A DNA stretch of 64,000 nt from positions 496,001 to 560,000 of the forward strand of contig NZ_JALGBI010000003.1 in assembly GCF_022809125.1 (NCBI RefSeq). The letters run 5' to 3'. Below the pieces are notes generated by a model. It was not told the origin of the DNA, made no database searches, and was given only the letters and a program-made list of their open reading frames with translations. Shown piece after piece: positions 1 to 8,541 of the stretch. The position numbers were made by a program, and so were the translations under genes. The stretch comes from Variovorax terrae (GTDB lineage Bacteria > Pseudomonadota > Gammaproteobacteria > Burkholderiales > Burkholderiaceae_C). Each line of letters opens with the position of its first letter. Positions within the stretch are counted from its first letter, which is position 1.

Positions 1-998
1 GCGCGCTGGAGGGCGAGATCAAGCGCGTGGTGCAGGTGATCGAGCAGTACCCCGAGACCGGACGGCGCGTGTTCCAGCTGGTCTACGACGAGTTCCAGAA
101 ATTCCTCTCCAAGTTCCTCACCGAGAAGGGCGCCACGCAGCGCCTCGTCAGCGTGGCGCAGCAGGTCGAGCAGAAGGAGACGATGGCGATCCAGTACACC
201 ATCGAGATGCGCAACATGCTCAACGACATGCCGGTGCGCGAGGAGATCCGGGAGTTCCTGTTCAAGGTCTGGGCCGAGGTGCTGGCGATGGCGGCGGTCA
301 AGCACGGGCCGCAGCATGCGGACACCATCGCGCTCAAGAAGTCGGCGGCCGACCTGGTGTGGGCCGCCAGCGCCAAGCCCAACCGCAGCGACCGCGCCCG
401 CGTGATCCAGGACCTGCCGCAGCTGCTGCAGCGCCTGCGCCAGGGCATGGACCTGCTGGGCATCGTGGGGCCCGAGCAGGAGATGCGCATCAAGGCCATC
501 GGCGACACGCTGGCCGATGCCTTCCTGTCCAAGACCGAGGCCATCCCCCAGGCGCGCATCGAACTCATGGCCCAGCGGCTGGCCCACCTGGAGGATTTCG
601 TCAGCGACGACGATGCCGGCGACCTGCCGCTGGACACCGAGAGCATCGAGATGATGCTGGGCATCGATGCCTCGGACATCGAGGTGGTGGCCGACGGCGG
701 CTCGCAGCCCAGCGATGCGATGCGGGCCTGGGCCCAGGAGCTGCAGCTGGGCACCTGGTTCACGCTGGACCACAACGGCAAGCTCAGCCAGGTGCAGTTC
801 GTGTGGTGCAGCGACCGCAAGCAGCTCCACCTGTTCGCCTCGGCCGCCGGCCGCAGCTACCTGATCCAGGCGCGGCGCCTGGCGGCCTACCTGCAGGCCG
901 GCTTGCTGGTGCCGGCCGAGGAAGAGGCGCTCACCGTGCGCGCCACGCGCGACGCGCTGGCCAAGCTCGAGGCCAATCCCGAGCGGCTGCTGAGCTGA
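1..998 (+). CDS. DUF1631 family protein, C-terminal part (5' end outside window)
   Basis: The reading frame is open from the window edge (first full codon at position 3) to TGA at 996-998, so this is the C-terminal ~330 residues of a longer protein. The Met codon near 27 is internal, since in-frame coding sequence precedes it. The sequence is mostly helical, with a VYDEFQKFL segment, a conserved EIREFLFKVWAEVLA stretch and a C-terminal small beta region (WFTLDHNGKLSQVQFVWCSDR) that resembles the PilZ-like end of DUF1631 proteins. DUF1631 proteins are common in Burkholderiales and often mislabelled thymidine phosphorylase; I see no catalytic motif. Function unknown. Family assignment is by pattern recognition and fairly confident. 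Confidence 0.75.
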   Translation, partial: ALEGEIKRVVQVIEQYPETGRRVFQLVYDEFQKFLSKFLTEKGATQRLVSVAQQVEQKETMAIQYTIEMRNMLNDMPVREEIREFLFKVWAEVLAMAAVKHGPQHADTIALKKSAADLVWAASAKPNRSDRARVIQDLPQLLQRLRQGMDLLGIVGPEQEMRIKAIGDTLADAFLSKTEAIPQARIELMAQRLAHLEDFVSDDDAGDLPLDTESIEMMLGIDASDIEVVADGGSQPSDAMRAWAQELQLGTWFTLDHNGKLSQVQFVWCSDRKQLHLFASAAGRSYLIQARRLAAYLQAGLLVPAEEEALTVRATRDALAKLEANPERLLS

Positions 999-1028
999 GC
1001 CGCGCGGAACCGTTCGCCAGCGGGCTCG

Positions 1029-2018
1029 CTACTGCAGCGCGATCGTGACCGCGCCCGCGGCGCAGCTGGGCGAGTAGGTGTAGTTGAGGTTGACCGCGCC
1101 GGCCGCGCCGCCCTGCCCCGCCACGGCCTGGCTGAGCGAGCTGTTGCCGGCGTTGCAGGAGCCGGCGGCGATGCCGGAGATGCAGTAGTTCAGGTTCAGC
1201 GGCACGCTGATGCCACCGGTCGAGACGGTGCCCTGCACGTTCACGCCGCAGCTGCCACTGCCGCCACCTACGCCCGTGCCGCCGATGCTGACGCCATTTT
1301 CATTGAAGCTGAAGCTCAGCGTGGTGCCGTTGATGCCGTTGTAGGCGGCCTGGAAACCGGCTTGCAGCGCGCCCGGCGTGCTCCAGGCCATCAGGGTCGC
1401 GAGCGAGCCGCCGTTCTGCACATACTGCGACACGCCGCGCAGCGCCTGGCCGTAGGCATTGAGGGTGCCGGTGACGGACGGCAGGGTGGTGGCCAGGTTG
1501 ACCGTGCCCAGCTGGAACTGCGTGCCCACGCTGTTGAGCGCCGCCCCGTAGTTGCGGACCGTGGCGCCGCCGCCGGCGCGCTGCGCCATGCTGTAGGCGA
1601 TGGTGGTCAGCGGCGTGACGATGCCGGTGATGGTGCCGCCCTCCGAGCCCGAGGTGGTCATGACCCGCATCGTGTCCGTCAGAGGCCGGGTGGCGCCGCT
1701 GGCCTCGTCGGTGTAGCTGCCGCCGGTCACTTCGATCAGCAGGTCGCCCTTGTACGGAACGGTCAGGCTGTAGCTGCCGCGCGCGTCGGTGCTGGCGGTG
1801 CCCAGCGAGGCGCCGCGCACACCCGCGCTGTTCACCGCGTAGAGCGTGACCGTGGCATTCGCCACCGGCCCCTTCACGGCGGCGCCCGTCACGGTGGTGG
1901 CGCCGCCATTGCCGGCGGCGGCGATCAGCCCGTCGCCGCCGCCGCAGGCCGTGATCAGACCGGCCGCGGCCAGTCCTGAAAGCAGAAGCCACCAGGGCCG
2001 GTGGAAAGGGTGCCGCAT
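1029..2018 (-). CDS. lipoprotein with carboxypeptidase-regulatory-like (Ig-fold) domain
   Basis: 329 residues. The start at 2018 is preferred over the upstream ATG at 2081 because a GGAGA ribosome site lies about 5 nt before it and the product then begins with a clean lipoprotein signal: basic MRHPFHRPWW, a hydrophobic core and a lipobox ending LITAC, followed by GGG. After a Gly-rich linker comes a domain starting AVKGPVANATVTLYAV, typical of carboxypeptidase-regulatory-like folds, with a D-A-R-G-SYSL turn. The remainder is Gly/Ser/Thr-rich, with Cys in the C-terminal third (SCGVNVQGT, LNYCISG, GSCNAG). No catalytic motif is seen. It is probably an envelope-anchored structural or binding protein. 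It is convergent with the DUF1631 gene and lies downstream of a strong inverted repeat that may regulate it. Confidence 0.7.
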   Translation of the reverse strand: MRHPFHRPWWLLLSGLAAAGLITACGGGDGLIAAAGNGGATTVTGAAVKGPVANATVTLYAVNSAGVRGASLGTASTDARGSYSLTVPYKGDLLIEVTGGSYTDEASGATRPLTDTMRVMTTSGSEGGTITGIVTPLTTIAYSMAQRAGGGATVRNYGAALNSVGTQFQLGTVNLATTLPSVTGTLNAYGQALRGVSQYVQNGGSLATLMAWSTPGALQAGFQAAYNGINGTTLSFSFNENGVSIGGTGVGGGSGSCGVNVQGTVSTGGISVPLNLNYCISGIAAGSCNAGNSSLSQAVAGQGGAAGAVNLNYTYSPSCAAGAVTIALQ

Positions 2019-2081
2019 ACGTTCTCCAGGGGTGAAACACAGATGGAGAGCGATTCTGGTGGCGGGTCCCGATCCGGTCAC

Positions 2082-2120
2082 CCCCCTGATCGGGGGGCCG
2101 ATCCCCCTTCGATCAGGGGG
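2082..2120. promoter_or_regulatory. 11-bp inverted repeat upstream of the lipoprotein gene
   Basis: CCCCCTGATCG (2082-2092) is perfectly repeated in inverted orientation as CGATCAGGGGG (2110-2120) across 17 bp. It lies between the end of smg and the start of the minus-strand lipoprotein gene, 64-102 bp upstream of that ATG. There is no following T-run, so a regulator-binding dyad is more likely than an intrinsic terminator. The regulator is unknown. Confidence 0.45.
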
Positions 2121-2142
2121 TGGCGATGCAGAAGAAGCGGCG

Positions 2143-2631
2143 TCAGTGCGCGATGCGCGACTCGGTGTCGTCGCAGAGCTCGTCGAGCACCAGCGCGTCG
2201 GGCTCGACGCCGGCGCTCCAGTAGACCATGAGCACGATGATCTTGAGGTCGTCCAGCGACATCGGGCCGCCGGGCACGGCCATGGCGCGGTCCATGACGA
2301 TTTCCCGCATCGGCGCGGGCAGCACGCCCGAGGTTTCGAGGAAGCTCACAAAGCCCAGCGCCTCGGCGCCCAGGTGATCCTGCTCGGCGCTGGAATAGAC
2401 GCGAAGGCTGGTGGGCGACTGCTGCTGGATCGGGGGCAGGTCTGGGCTGGCCGGGAGGGTGATGCGGGTGTGGCGGGCGGCCAGGTTGAGGCCGTCGAGC
2501 CAGGCCAGCGCGGCCTCGATTTCGTCGCTGTCGAAGCCCACGGCACTGAGCTTGCGCCCCAACTGCTTCAGTTCAGGACACGCATCGCCTCGCCAGTAGT
2601 TTTCGTAGACGAACACGAGCACTTCAAACAT
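2143..2631 (-). CDS. smg: Smg family protein (DUF494)
   Basis: 162 residues starting MFEVLVFVYENYW, the characteristic N-terminus of Smg/DUF494 proteins, so ATG 2631 is chosen over the longer frame at 2655. The acidic CPELKQLGRKLSAVGF region followed by EIEAALAWLDGL also fits the family. Smg is a small cytoplasmic protein of unknown biochemical function. Its gene habitually lies directly downstream of dprA in beta- and gammaproteobacteria, as it does here (65-bp gap). It is probably co-transcribed with the LysM gene and dprA. The usual next gene (topA) is not seen after it within this window. Confidence 0.88.
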   Translation of the reverse strand: MFEVLVFVYENYWRGDACPELKQLGRKLSAVGFDSDEIEAALAWLDGLNLAARHTRITLPASPDLPPIQQQSPTSLRVYSSAEQDHLGAEALGFVSFLETSGVLPAPMREIVMDRAMAVPGGPMSLDDLKIIVLMVYWSAGVEPDALVLDELCDDTESRIAH

Positions 2632-2695
2632 GGCCCCAATATAGCGCAGAACCACGGCGCGGGGAGAAGTCTGCCGCCGGTGTTGCGGAGCGGCA

Positions 2696-3910
2696 TCAGC
2701 CCGCGCCGAGGCGCTGGAACAGGCCGCCCGGCAGGCGCGCGACCTGGCCTTCGAGCTCCAGCTCCAGCAGCCGGGCCTGCAGCTCGGGCGCCGGCAGGCC
2801 GGTGCGCGCCATCAGCGCGTCCAGGCTCACCGGGTCGTGGCCGAGCCGCTGCAGCAGCGTGCTTTCAGGCTCTTTAGAGGCGGAGGTCCGCGTGCCCTGG
2901 TCCTTGGGTGCTATCGAATCAGGAGCGGCCGGTAGCCGCAGCTCTTCCAGCACGTCCTGCGCCGACTCCACCAGCTTGGCGCCCTGCTTGATCAGCGCAT
3001 GGCAGCCGCGCGACTGGGTGGCGTGGATCGAGCCCGGGATGGCGAACACATCCTTGCCCTGCTCGACCGCCAGCCGCGCGGTGATCAGCGAGCCCGACTG
3101 CAGGGCCGCCTCCACCACCAGCGTGCCGCGCGAGAGGCCCGCGATCAGCCGGTTGCGCCTGGGGAAGTTGGCCGCCAGCGGCGGCGTGCCCAGCGGGTAT
3201 TCGCTGATCAGCAGGCCCCGGCGCGCGATGCGGCGCGCCAGCTCGAGGTGCTGCTTCGGGTAGACCCGGTCCAGCCCGGTGCCGACCACCGCGATGGTGG
3301 CCAGGCCCGCGTCCGGCGCCGCGCCTTCGAGCGCGCCCTCGTGGGCCGCGCCATCCACGCCCAGCGCGAGGCCCGACACCACGGTCAGGCCGGCCGCACT
3401 GAGCGCCCGCGCGAACTGGCGTGCATTGGCGGCGCCTTGCGGCGTAGGGTTGCGGCTGCCCACGATGGCGATGCTGCGCGACAGGCTGCTTGCTATCGTT
3501 TCTGTAGCTGAAAATGACCCACCGGCCTGGACCTCGGGCGGATTTGATTCAAAATCTGCGCTGCCCAGCAGGTACAGCATCAGGGGCGGGTCTTCGAGGC
3601 TCAGCAGCGCCGCCGGGTAGTCGGTATCGCCCAGCACCAGCACGCGGCGCCGGCCGGGCTGCGCCGCCTCGGGGTCGGCCGGGCCGTGCAGCCATTGCCA
3701 GGTGGCGTCGAGCTGCGCCGCCAGGGTGGGCGGTTCGCTGCGCAGGGCGCCGGCCTGCGCCAGGCTCACCACCTGCTGGAGCGCGCTCGCGGGTTGTCCG
3801 AACACCGCCTGCGGCAGGCCGAAGGCGGCCAGCAGCCGGCGCGCGCTGTCGTTGCCCACGCCCGGGGTGAGCGTCAGGCGCAGCCAGGCGGCCAGTTCAT
3901 CGCGCTCCAT
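2696..3910 (-). CDS. dprA: DNA processing protein DprA
   Basis: 404 residues. DprA binds incoming single-stranded DNA during natural transformation and loads RecA. The order seen is an N-terminal SAM-like region (LRLTLTPGVGNDSARRLL), a Rossmann DNA_processg_A core with AIVGSRNPTPQG, VSGLALGVDGAAHEGAL, GTGLDRVYPKQH and NFPRRNRLIAGLSRGTLVVEA, then a C-terminal winged-helix (DprA_WH) region ending LPGGLFQRLG. Two stretches depart from family expectation: about 25 residues before AIVGSR (roughly 115-147) and a linker near 335-360. Both coincide with dispersed GCT-N11-AGC repeats at 3492-3555 and 2868-2926, which add sequence in frame. The core motifs are intact, so the protein is probably functional. 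It lies 47 bp downstream of the LysM gene. Confidence 0.93.
   Translation of the reverse strand: MERDELAAWLRLTLTPGVGNDSARRLLAAFGLPQAVFGQPASALQQVVSLAQAGALRSEPPTLAAQLDATWQWLHGPADPEAAQPGRRRVLVLGDTDYPAALLSLEDPPLMLYLLGSADFESNPPEVQAGGSFSATETIASSLSRSIAIVGSRNPTPQGAANARQFARALSAAGLTVVSGLALGVDGAAHEGALEGAAPDAGLATIAVVGTGLDRVYPKQHLELARRIARRGLLISEYPLGTPPLAANFPRRNRLIAGLSRGTLVVEAALQSGSLITARLAVEQGKDVFAIPGSIHATQSRGCHALIKQGAKLVESAQDVLEELRLPAAPDSIAPKDQGTRTSASKEPESTLLQRLGHDPVSLDALMARTGLPAPELQARLLELELEGQVARLPGGLFQRLGAG
2868..2926 (-). repeat. dispersed GCT-N11-AGC repeat, copy 1 (inside dprA, sense)
   Basis: On the minus strand a 17-nt GCT...AGC segment (2926-2910) is followed by the family tail (ACCCAAGGACCAG... 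GCGGACCTCCG). It encodes part of the DprA linker between the Rossmann core and the winged helix. Confidence 0.6.
3492..3555 (+). repeat. dispersed GCT-N11-AGC repeat, copy 2 (inside dprA, antisense)
   Basis: GCTATCGTTTCTGTAGC (3492-3508) followed by AAAATGACC, GCCTGGACCT and GATTTGATTCAAAA, one of the best matches to the family consensus. Read in the dprA frame it gives an insertion just before the conserved AIVGSR motif. Confidence 0.75.
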
Positions 3911-3957
3911 GGGGTGCTGCGAAAAGGGGCCAGGGCCCGCGCGCGTGGCGGCGAGCC

Positions 3958-5178
3958 TCAGCGCGGGTTGGTGACGCGGTCGCCGATCTTGACGCCGTCG
4001 GTGATTTCGAGGATCAGCGCGTAGGACAGCTTCTCGAATGGACGGAACACCATCAGCAGGCCGTTGCGCTCGTCCGGCAGCTTGATCTGGGGTTTGGCGG
4101 GATCGGTCTTGTCGACGATGCGCGCGCCGTCCTTCAGGATGGCCATCACGAGGCCGCTTTCCATGCCGTCCTGGGTGCCGCGGTTGATTACCACCACCTG
4201 GTTCTGCGCGGCATTGGTGACGGCGCTGCCGTAGACCGAGACGATGCGGCCCTCCACGCGGTTGTTGGGCGCATGCGGCATGTAGCTCAGCAGCTGGCGC
4301 TCGGGCTCAGGCAGCAGGCGGTCGCCCACGCGCATTTCTTCCTTGGCGCGCACGATGTCGATGGTGGCCGGCACGATGTCGGTCTGCGTCTTGCCGTCCT
4401 TGTTCTGGACCTCGCTGGTGGACTCGCCGCGCACCAGCGAGGCCTTGCCCACGTACTGCGCCTCGTAGCCCAGCACCACGCCGGTGACCGGGTCCTTGAG
4501 CGGCGTGGCGTTGCGGAACACCCGGTAGTCGCGGGACTTGCCCTGTTCGTCAAGCAGCGGCGCGGCGGCGTTGCCGCGCGCATAGGCGCGGTCGCCGCGG
4601 CTGAGCAGCACGCGCTCTTCCTGGGTGGCCACGATGCGCGGCGCCTGCGCCAGCGTGGTTTCGTCCACGATCACGGGCTCGGCCAGGAAGGGCTCGATCA
4701 GGTGCGTCTTGAGCGTCGGCAGGGCGCTGTCGGCCAGGCTGCCGAAGCGCGTGCGCGGCGACACGCGCACGGTGTCGCTGGGCGGGCTGTCGGCGCTGGC
4801 CTCGCGGGTGCGCAGGGTGGCGCGGCCATCCTTCTTGTCCAGGTAGAGCTGCTGGCCGGGGTAGATACGGTGCGGGTTGCGGATGTCCTGCAGGTTCATG
4901 CCCCACAGCTCGGGCCAGCGCCACGGGCTCTTGAGGAACAGGCCGGAGATGGCCCACAGCGTGTCGCCGCGCTGCACGGTGTAGTGGTCGGGCGCATTGG
5001 GCGCCAGCTCGCTCAGGGGCACGCCGGTTTGCGCCACCTGCTCGGCCGTGGCCTTCTGGCCGGACGTGACCGGAAAATTCTGGGCCAGTGCGGGCGCGCT
5101 CGCCAGCAGGGTGCCCGCCAGAGCCGTTGCCAGTGCCGTGGTGTGTACCATCTTGTATGTCGTCATTGTTTGCTGCAT
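3958..5178 (-). CDS. exported LysM-domain peptidoglycan-binding protein
   Basis: 406 residues from ATG 5178, which has a GGGGG ribosome site about 8 nt upstream. A longer frame to 5286 would bury the signal peptide and is rejected. Signal peptide residues 1-32 end in ASAPALAQ. A LysM domain follows at about 65-113 (HYTVQRGDTLWAIS ... NPHRIYPGQQLYL), the usual peptidoglycan-binding fold. The remaining ~290 residues include a predicted beta-rich region with VEGRIVSVYGSAVTNAAQNQVVVINRG, as in the LysM proteins that precede dprA across Burkholderiales. It is probably periplasmic and cell-wall associated. It is the first gene of the LysM-dprA-smg set and divergent from def. Confidence 0.85.
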   Translation of the reverse strand: MQQTMTTYKMVHTTALATALAGTLLASAPALAQNFPVTSGQKATAEQVAQTGVPLSELAPNAPDHYTVQRGDTLWAISGLFLKSPWRWPELWGMNLQDIRNPHRIYPGQQLYLDKKDGRATLRTREASADSPPSDTVRVSPRTRFGSLADSALPTLKTHLIEPFLAEPVIVDETTLAQAPRIVATQEERVLLSRGDRAYARGNAAAPLLDEQGKSRDYRVFRNATPLKDPVTGVVLGYEAQYVGKASLVRGESTSEVQNKDGKTQTDIVPATIDIVRAKEEMRVGDRLLPEPERQLLSYMPHAPNNRVEGRIVSVYGSAVTNAAQNQVVVINRGTQDGMESGLVMAILKDGARIVDKTDPAKPQIKLPDERNGLLMVFRPFEKLSYALILEITDGVKIGDRVTNPR

Positions 5179-5357
5179 CTTGGATGCCCCCCGGGCCTGG
5201 GCCGGAGCCTTGTTCAGGGCGGCGTCCCGGCGGATATGTCTTGACAAATCACTCGCGATTCTGCGCTCAAGCCCTTGATTGGGCAACGTTTATTGGGTTT
5301 TGCCGCTGCCCGAAAAGCGAAAAGTGGCGAAAATAGCGACACCTTCGACGAGATTTC

Positions 5358-5870
5358 ATGGCTTTACTTTCCATTCTTCGCTATCCCGATCCCAAACTGC
5401 ATACGGTGGCCAAGCCCGTGCAGGCGGTGGACGCACGCATCAAGAGCCTGATCGCCGACATGCTCGACACCATGTACGACGCCAATGGCATCGGCCTCGC
5501 GGCCACGCAGATCGACGTGCATGAACGCCTGATCGTGATCGACGTGTCGGAGGAGCGCGACCAGCCGCTGGTGCTGATCAACCCCGAAATCACCTGGGCC
5601 AGCGCCGAGCGGCACATCAGCGAGGAAGGCTGTCTGTCGGTGCCCGGCATCTACGACGGTGTGGAACGCGCCGCCGCGGTGAAGGTGAAGGCGCTGGACG
5701 GCGAGGGCCAGCTGCGCACGCTCGAAGCCGAGGGCCTGCTGGCCGTCTGCATCCAGCACGAGATGGACCACCTGATGGGCAAGGTGTTTGTCGAATACCT
5801 CTCGCCGCTCAAGCGCAACCGCATCAAGACCAAGATGCTGAAGGCGCAACGCGAGGCGGAAAAGGCCTGA
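5358..5870 (+). CDS. def: peptide deformylase
   Basis: 170 residues, the usual length. The enzyme removes the N-formyl group from nascent proteins in the cytoplasm. All three signatures are present: GIGLAATQ (44-51), EGCLS (90-94, metal ligand C92) and HEMDH (134-138, metal ligands H134 and H138, catalytic E135), so it should be an active metal-dependent deformylase. The start at 5358 gives [14 protein letters not shown], the standard N-terminus. The gene is divergent from the LysM gene. In many bacteria fmt follows directly; here a lipoprotein and two caspase-like genes intervene, with fmt 4.2 kb downstream on the same strand. Confidence 0.97.
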   Translation: MALLSILRYPDPKLHTVAKPVQAVDARIKSLIADMLDTMYDANGIGLAATQIDVHERLIVIDVSEERDQPLVLINPEITWASAERHISEEGCLSVPGIYDGVERAAAVKVKALDGEGQLRTLEAEGLLAVCIQHEMDHLMGKVFVEYLSPLKRNRIKTKMLKAQREAEKA

Positions 5871-5899
5871 GCCCGCCGGTGGGCTCCTGGGAGACTGCC

Positions 5900-6397
5900 A
5901 TGAACCTGCGAATGCTGCTGATGCCGTGGATCGCCGCCGCGGCCCTCGGGGCGGGCTGCGCCAGCGACCCGTTCCCTACCTTTGACGTGGCCCCCGGCAC
6001 GCCGCGCGAGGCCGTGCTGGCGCGCTTCGGTCCACCCACGCGCACCGTGCCGCTGGCCTCGGGCGAGCGCCTGCAGTACTCATCCCAGCCGGCCGGGCAG
6101 TTCGCGGTGATGGTGGACCTCGACGCGGCGGGCCGCGTGCTGCAGGCGCGCCAGGTGCTGACCGCCGCCGAGTTCGCGCGCATCCGGCCCGGCCAATGGA
6201 CGCGGGGCGACGTCGAGCGCGAGTTCGGCCGGCCGGCCACGGTGGACCACACCCGCGACTGGGCCGGCGACATCCTCACCTACCGCTGGACCGACGGCAG
6301 CGACATGTTCTTCTGGGTCTACGTGGACGGCCAGGGCCTCGTGCAGCGCACGCAGCAGGGCATGGAATTCCGCAACGCGCCGAACGACCGTTCGTAG
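5900..6397 (+). CDS. small lipoprotein, SmpA/BamE-like fold
   Basis: 165 residues from ATG 5900, which has GGGAG about 7 nt upstream; the frame upstream to 5879 lacks a ribosome site. It begins with a short lipoprotein signal ending ALGAGC. Two tandem half-motifs resemble the SmpA/OmlA (BamE-like) helix-turn: PGTPREAVLARFGPPT and PGQWTRGDVEREFGRPAT, each followed by strands, suggesting a duplicated fold. A short hairpin (GAGCCC-N6-GGGCTC, 5869-5886) overlaps the def stop, 29 bp upstream. It is likely an outer-membrane lipoprotein of unknown role and probably co-transcribed with def. Confidence 0.75.
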   Translation: MNLRMLLMPWIAAAALGAGCASDPFPTFDVAPGTPREAVLARFGPPTRTVPLASGERLQYSSQPAGQFAVMVDLDAAGRVLQARQVLTAAEFARIRPGQWTRGDVEREFGRPATVDHTRDWAGDILTYRWTDGSDMFFWVYVDGQGLVQRTQQGMEFRNAPNDRS

Positions 6398-6469
6398 CCG
6401 CGCGCCGCGTCCGGGCGCCCCGGTTCATGGGATGATCGGGGCCTGACTTCCGTATCCGTCCTGATCGTG

Positions 6470-8530
6470 ATGCCTCATTCCTTACCGCATCGGCCGCATT
6501 TGTTCCTGACGCGCTTGGCGTTGCTCATGCTTCTGGCTGCGGCGCTGGCCGGCATCCGGACGGCGCAGGCGCAGGAAAGCCGCATGGCGCTGCTGATCGG
6601 CAATGCCCAGTACAAGTTCTCGCCCCTGCGCAACCCGGTCAACGACGTGCGGCTGATGGAAGCCGCGCTCAAGGAGGCGGGGTTCCAGGTGCAGCGGGCG
6701 GAAAACGTGAGCCGCCGCGACATGCAGCGCCTGATCCGCGCCTTCGGCGACAGGCTCAAGCAAAGCGGCGGCGTGGGCCTGTTCTACTTTTCGGGCCACG
6801 GCCTGCAGATGAAGGGCGCCAACTACCTCGTGCCGGTGGACGCCGACATCCGCGCCGAAGAAGAGGTGGCCTACGACTCGGTGGACGCGCAGTCGGTGCT
6901 CGACAAGATGGAGGCGGCGGGCAACCGCATGAACCTGCTGATCCTCGACGCCTGCCGCAGCAATCCCTTTCCCAACAGCTCGCGGGCGGCCGCGGTCGGG
7001 CTGGCCCAGATGAATGCGCCCTCGGGCAGCTTGGTGGCTTATTCCACGGCGCCGGGCTCGGTGGCGCTCGACGGACGCGGCAGCAACAGCCCCTACACCC
7101 AGCATTTGGCCCAGGCCATCGTGCAACCCGGTGTGCCGGTGGAAGAGGTGTTCAAGCAGGTGCGCACCGCTGTGCGCAGGGAAACCCGCAATGCCCAGAC
7201 GCCCTGGGAGAACACGGCGCTCGAAGGACAGTTCTTCTTCAAGCCGTCGCTGGTGCAGACGTCAGCCACGGCCCCGGCGCAGCCCCCGGGAACGACCGAC
7301 CCTGCCGCCATCGATCTGGCCTTCTGGGACAGCATCAAGGCCAGCAGCCAGGCGGCCGAACTGGAGGCCTATCTGTCGCAGTTTCCCGAAGGGCGCTTTG
7401 CAGCGTTGGCGAGGGCTCGACTGGCGAGTGCGAAGCCTGCGGGGGGCTCTGTGCAGGCTTCTCCCGGTCCCATGGCGGCAAGCCTGTTGCCACCGGGGCC
7501 GTCCTCACGCAACGCCGAGGGACGGCTCACGATCAAGAACGAACTGACGGGGCAGCAGAGCGTCGTGGACGTCCGGGTCGCGACCGAAACGGAGTCGGCC
7601 ACGACCTACAGCTCGGGCGACGTGATCGCCAACGACGGCCGGGCGCTGACGGCCCGGTTCGGCAGCTACGTCGGCACGGCGATGTCTGGTGCGCTGTGGC
7701 GCTTCCCCCTCCGCGCGGGCGACGGAGGCACCGCGCAGCTTCAGTTCGAGGGGGGTAGCACCTGGGGCGATTTTTCCTGGCGGGTGGTCTCCGTTGCCAA
7801 CGGAATTGCGAAGATTGAAGCCCAGATCGGCATTCCCTCCAACGGCCTTGTGCGCGCGCGCCGGTTCGGAACCTGGAGGGCCGAGTTTCGTGAGCAGGAG
7901 ACATTGGCCTCGCGTTCGCAGCTTCAGGTGCGCCTGGACAGTGGCGGGGCCCAGAGTCCCGACGTGGTTTCTACGGTATGGCAGCCCAATGCCGTGCCGG
8001 CCTCCGCGCTCGGCAACTCCGCCGTCTTGGGCCGCATGCTCATCAGGGATGCGCTCTATGGCCAGACCCAGGAGATCGGCGTCGAGGTGACCGAGCGCAC
8101 GCCCCGACGGACCACCTACAGCACCGGCGACGTGATCGAGGCCAATGGCCAGGTCACGGCCGTGCGCCTGGGGGATCTGGTGGCTTCCGTGCGCAGCGGC
8201 CGTCTGTGGCGCCTGCCGCTGCAAGCGGGAGAGAGCGGCTCGGCCGCTCTCGATATCCGGGGACAGAAAGTGCCGGGCAGCATTGAATGGCGGGTGGTGA
8301 GCCGCCAGGGCGACACCGCAGTGCTGGAGGCCACGCTGAACTACTACGCCGTGACGGCGGCAGGCACGGCGCACAACCTGGAGACCAGCCGCCGCTACGG
8401 GACCTGGACCGGCACTTTCAGGGATGAGCTGCCCCTGGCTGCCAGCTACCGCATGGAAACACGCAACATGACCTACCGCGGCATTCCCGATACCCTGATC
8501 GGTGAGGTTCAAAGGGTGGTCGCGAAGTGA
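6470..8530 (+). CDS. exported caspase-family (C14-like) protein with two C-terminal repeat modules
   Basis: 686 residues from ATG 6470 (a GTG three bases earlier is equally possible). Signal peptide about 1-35 ends RTAQAQ. A caspase-fold domain follows: [32 protein letters not shown] with catalytic His at about 110, and LLILDACRS with catalytic Cys at about 162. A linker carries the FWDSIK...ELEAYLSQFPEGRFAALARARL motif common in these proteins. The C-terminal half contains two copies of one ~105-residue module (about 348-480 and 525-670), each with a YS[ST]GDVI turn, an LWR[FL]PL motif, a WRVVS strand and a final R[RF][YF]GTW. I do not recognise that module. The export signal places the protease in the periplasm or envelope. 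The following gene is its paralogue. Confidence 0.88.
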   Translation: MPHSLPHRPHLFLTRLALLMLLAAALAGIRTAQAQESRMALLIGNAQYKFSPLRNPVNDVRLMEAALKEAGFQVQRAENVSRRDMQRLIRAFGDRLKQSGGVGLFYFSGHGLQMKGANYLVPVDADIRAEEEVAYDSVDAQSVLDKMEAAGNRMNLLILDACRSNPFPNSSRAAAVGLAQMNAPSGSLVAYSTAPGSVALDGRGSNSPYTQHLAQAIVQPGVPVEEVFKQVRTAVRRETRNAQTPWENTALEGQFFFKPSLVQTSATAPAQPPGTTDPAAIDLAFWDSIKASSQAAELEAYLSQFPEGRFAALARARLASAKPAGGSVQASPGPMAASLLPPGPSSRNAEGRLTIKNELTGQQSVVDVRVATETESATTYSSGDVIANDGRALTARFGSYVGTAMSGALWRFPLRAGDGGTAQLQFEGGSTWGDFSWRVVSVANGIAKIEAQIGIPSNGLVRARRFGTWRAEFREQETLASRSQLQVRLDSGGAQSPDVVSTVWQPNAVPASALGNSAVLGRMLIRDALYGQTQEIGVEVTERTPRRTTYSTGDVIEANGQVTAVRLGDLVASVRSGRLWRLPLQAGESGSAALDIRGQKVPGSIEWRVVSRQGDTAVLEATLNYYAVTAAGTAHNLETSRRYGTWTGTFRDELPLAASYRMETRNMTYRGIPDTLIGEVQRVVAK

Positions 8531-8541
8531 GGGAGAGGGTC

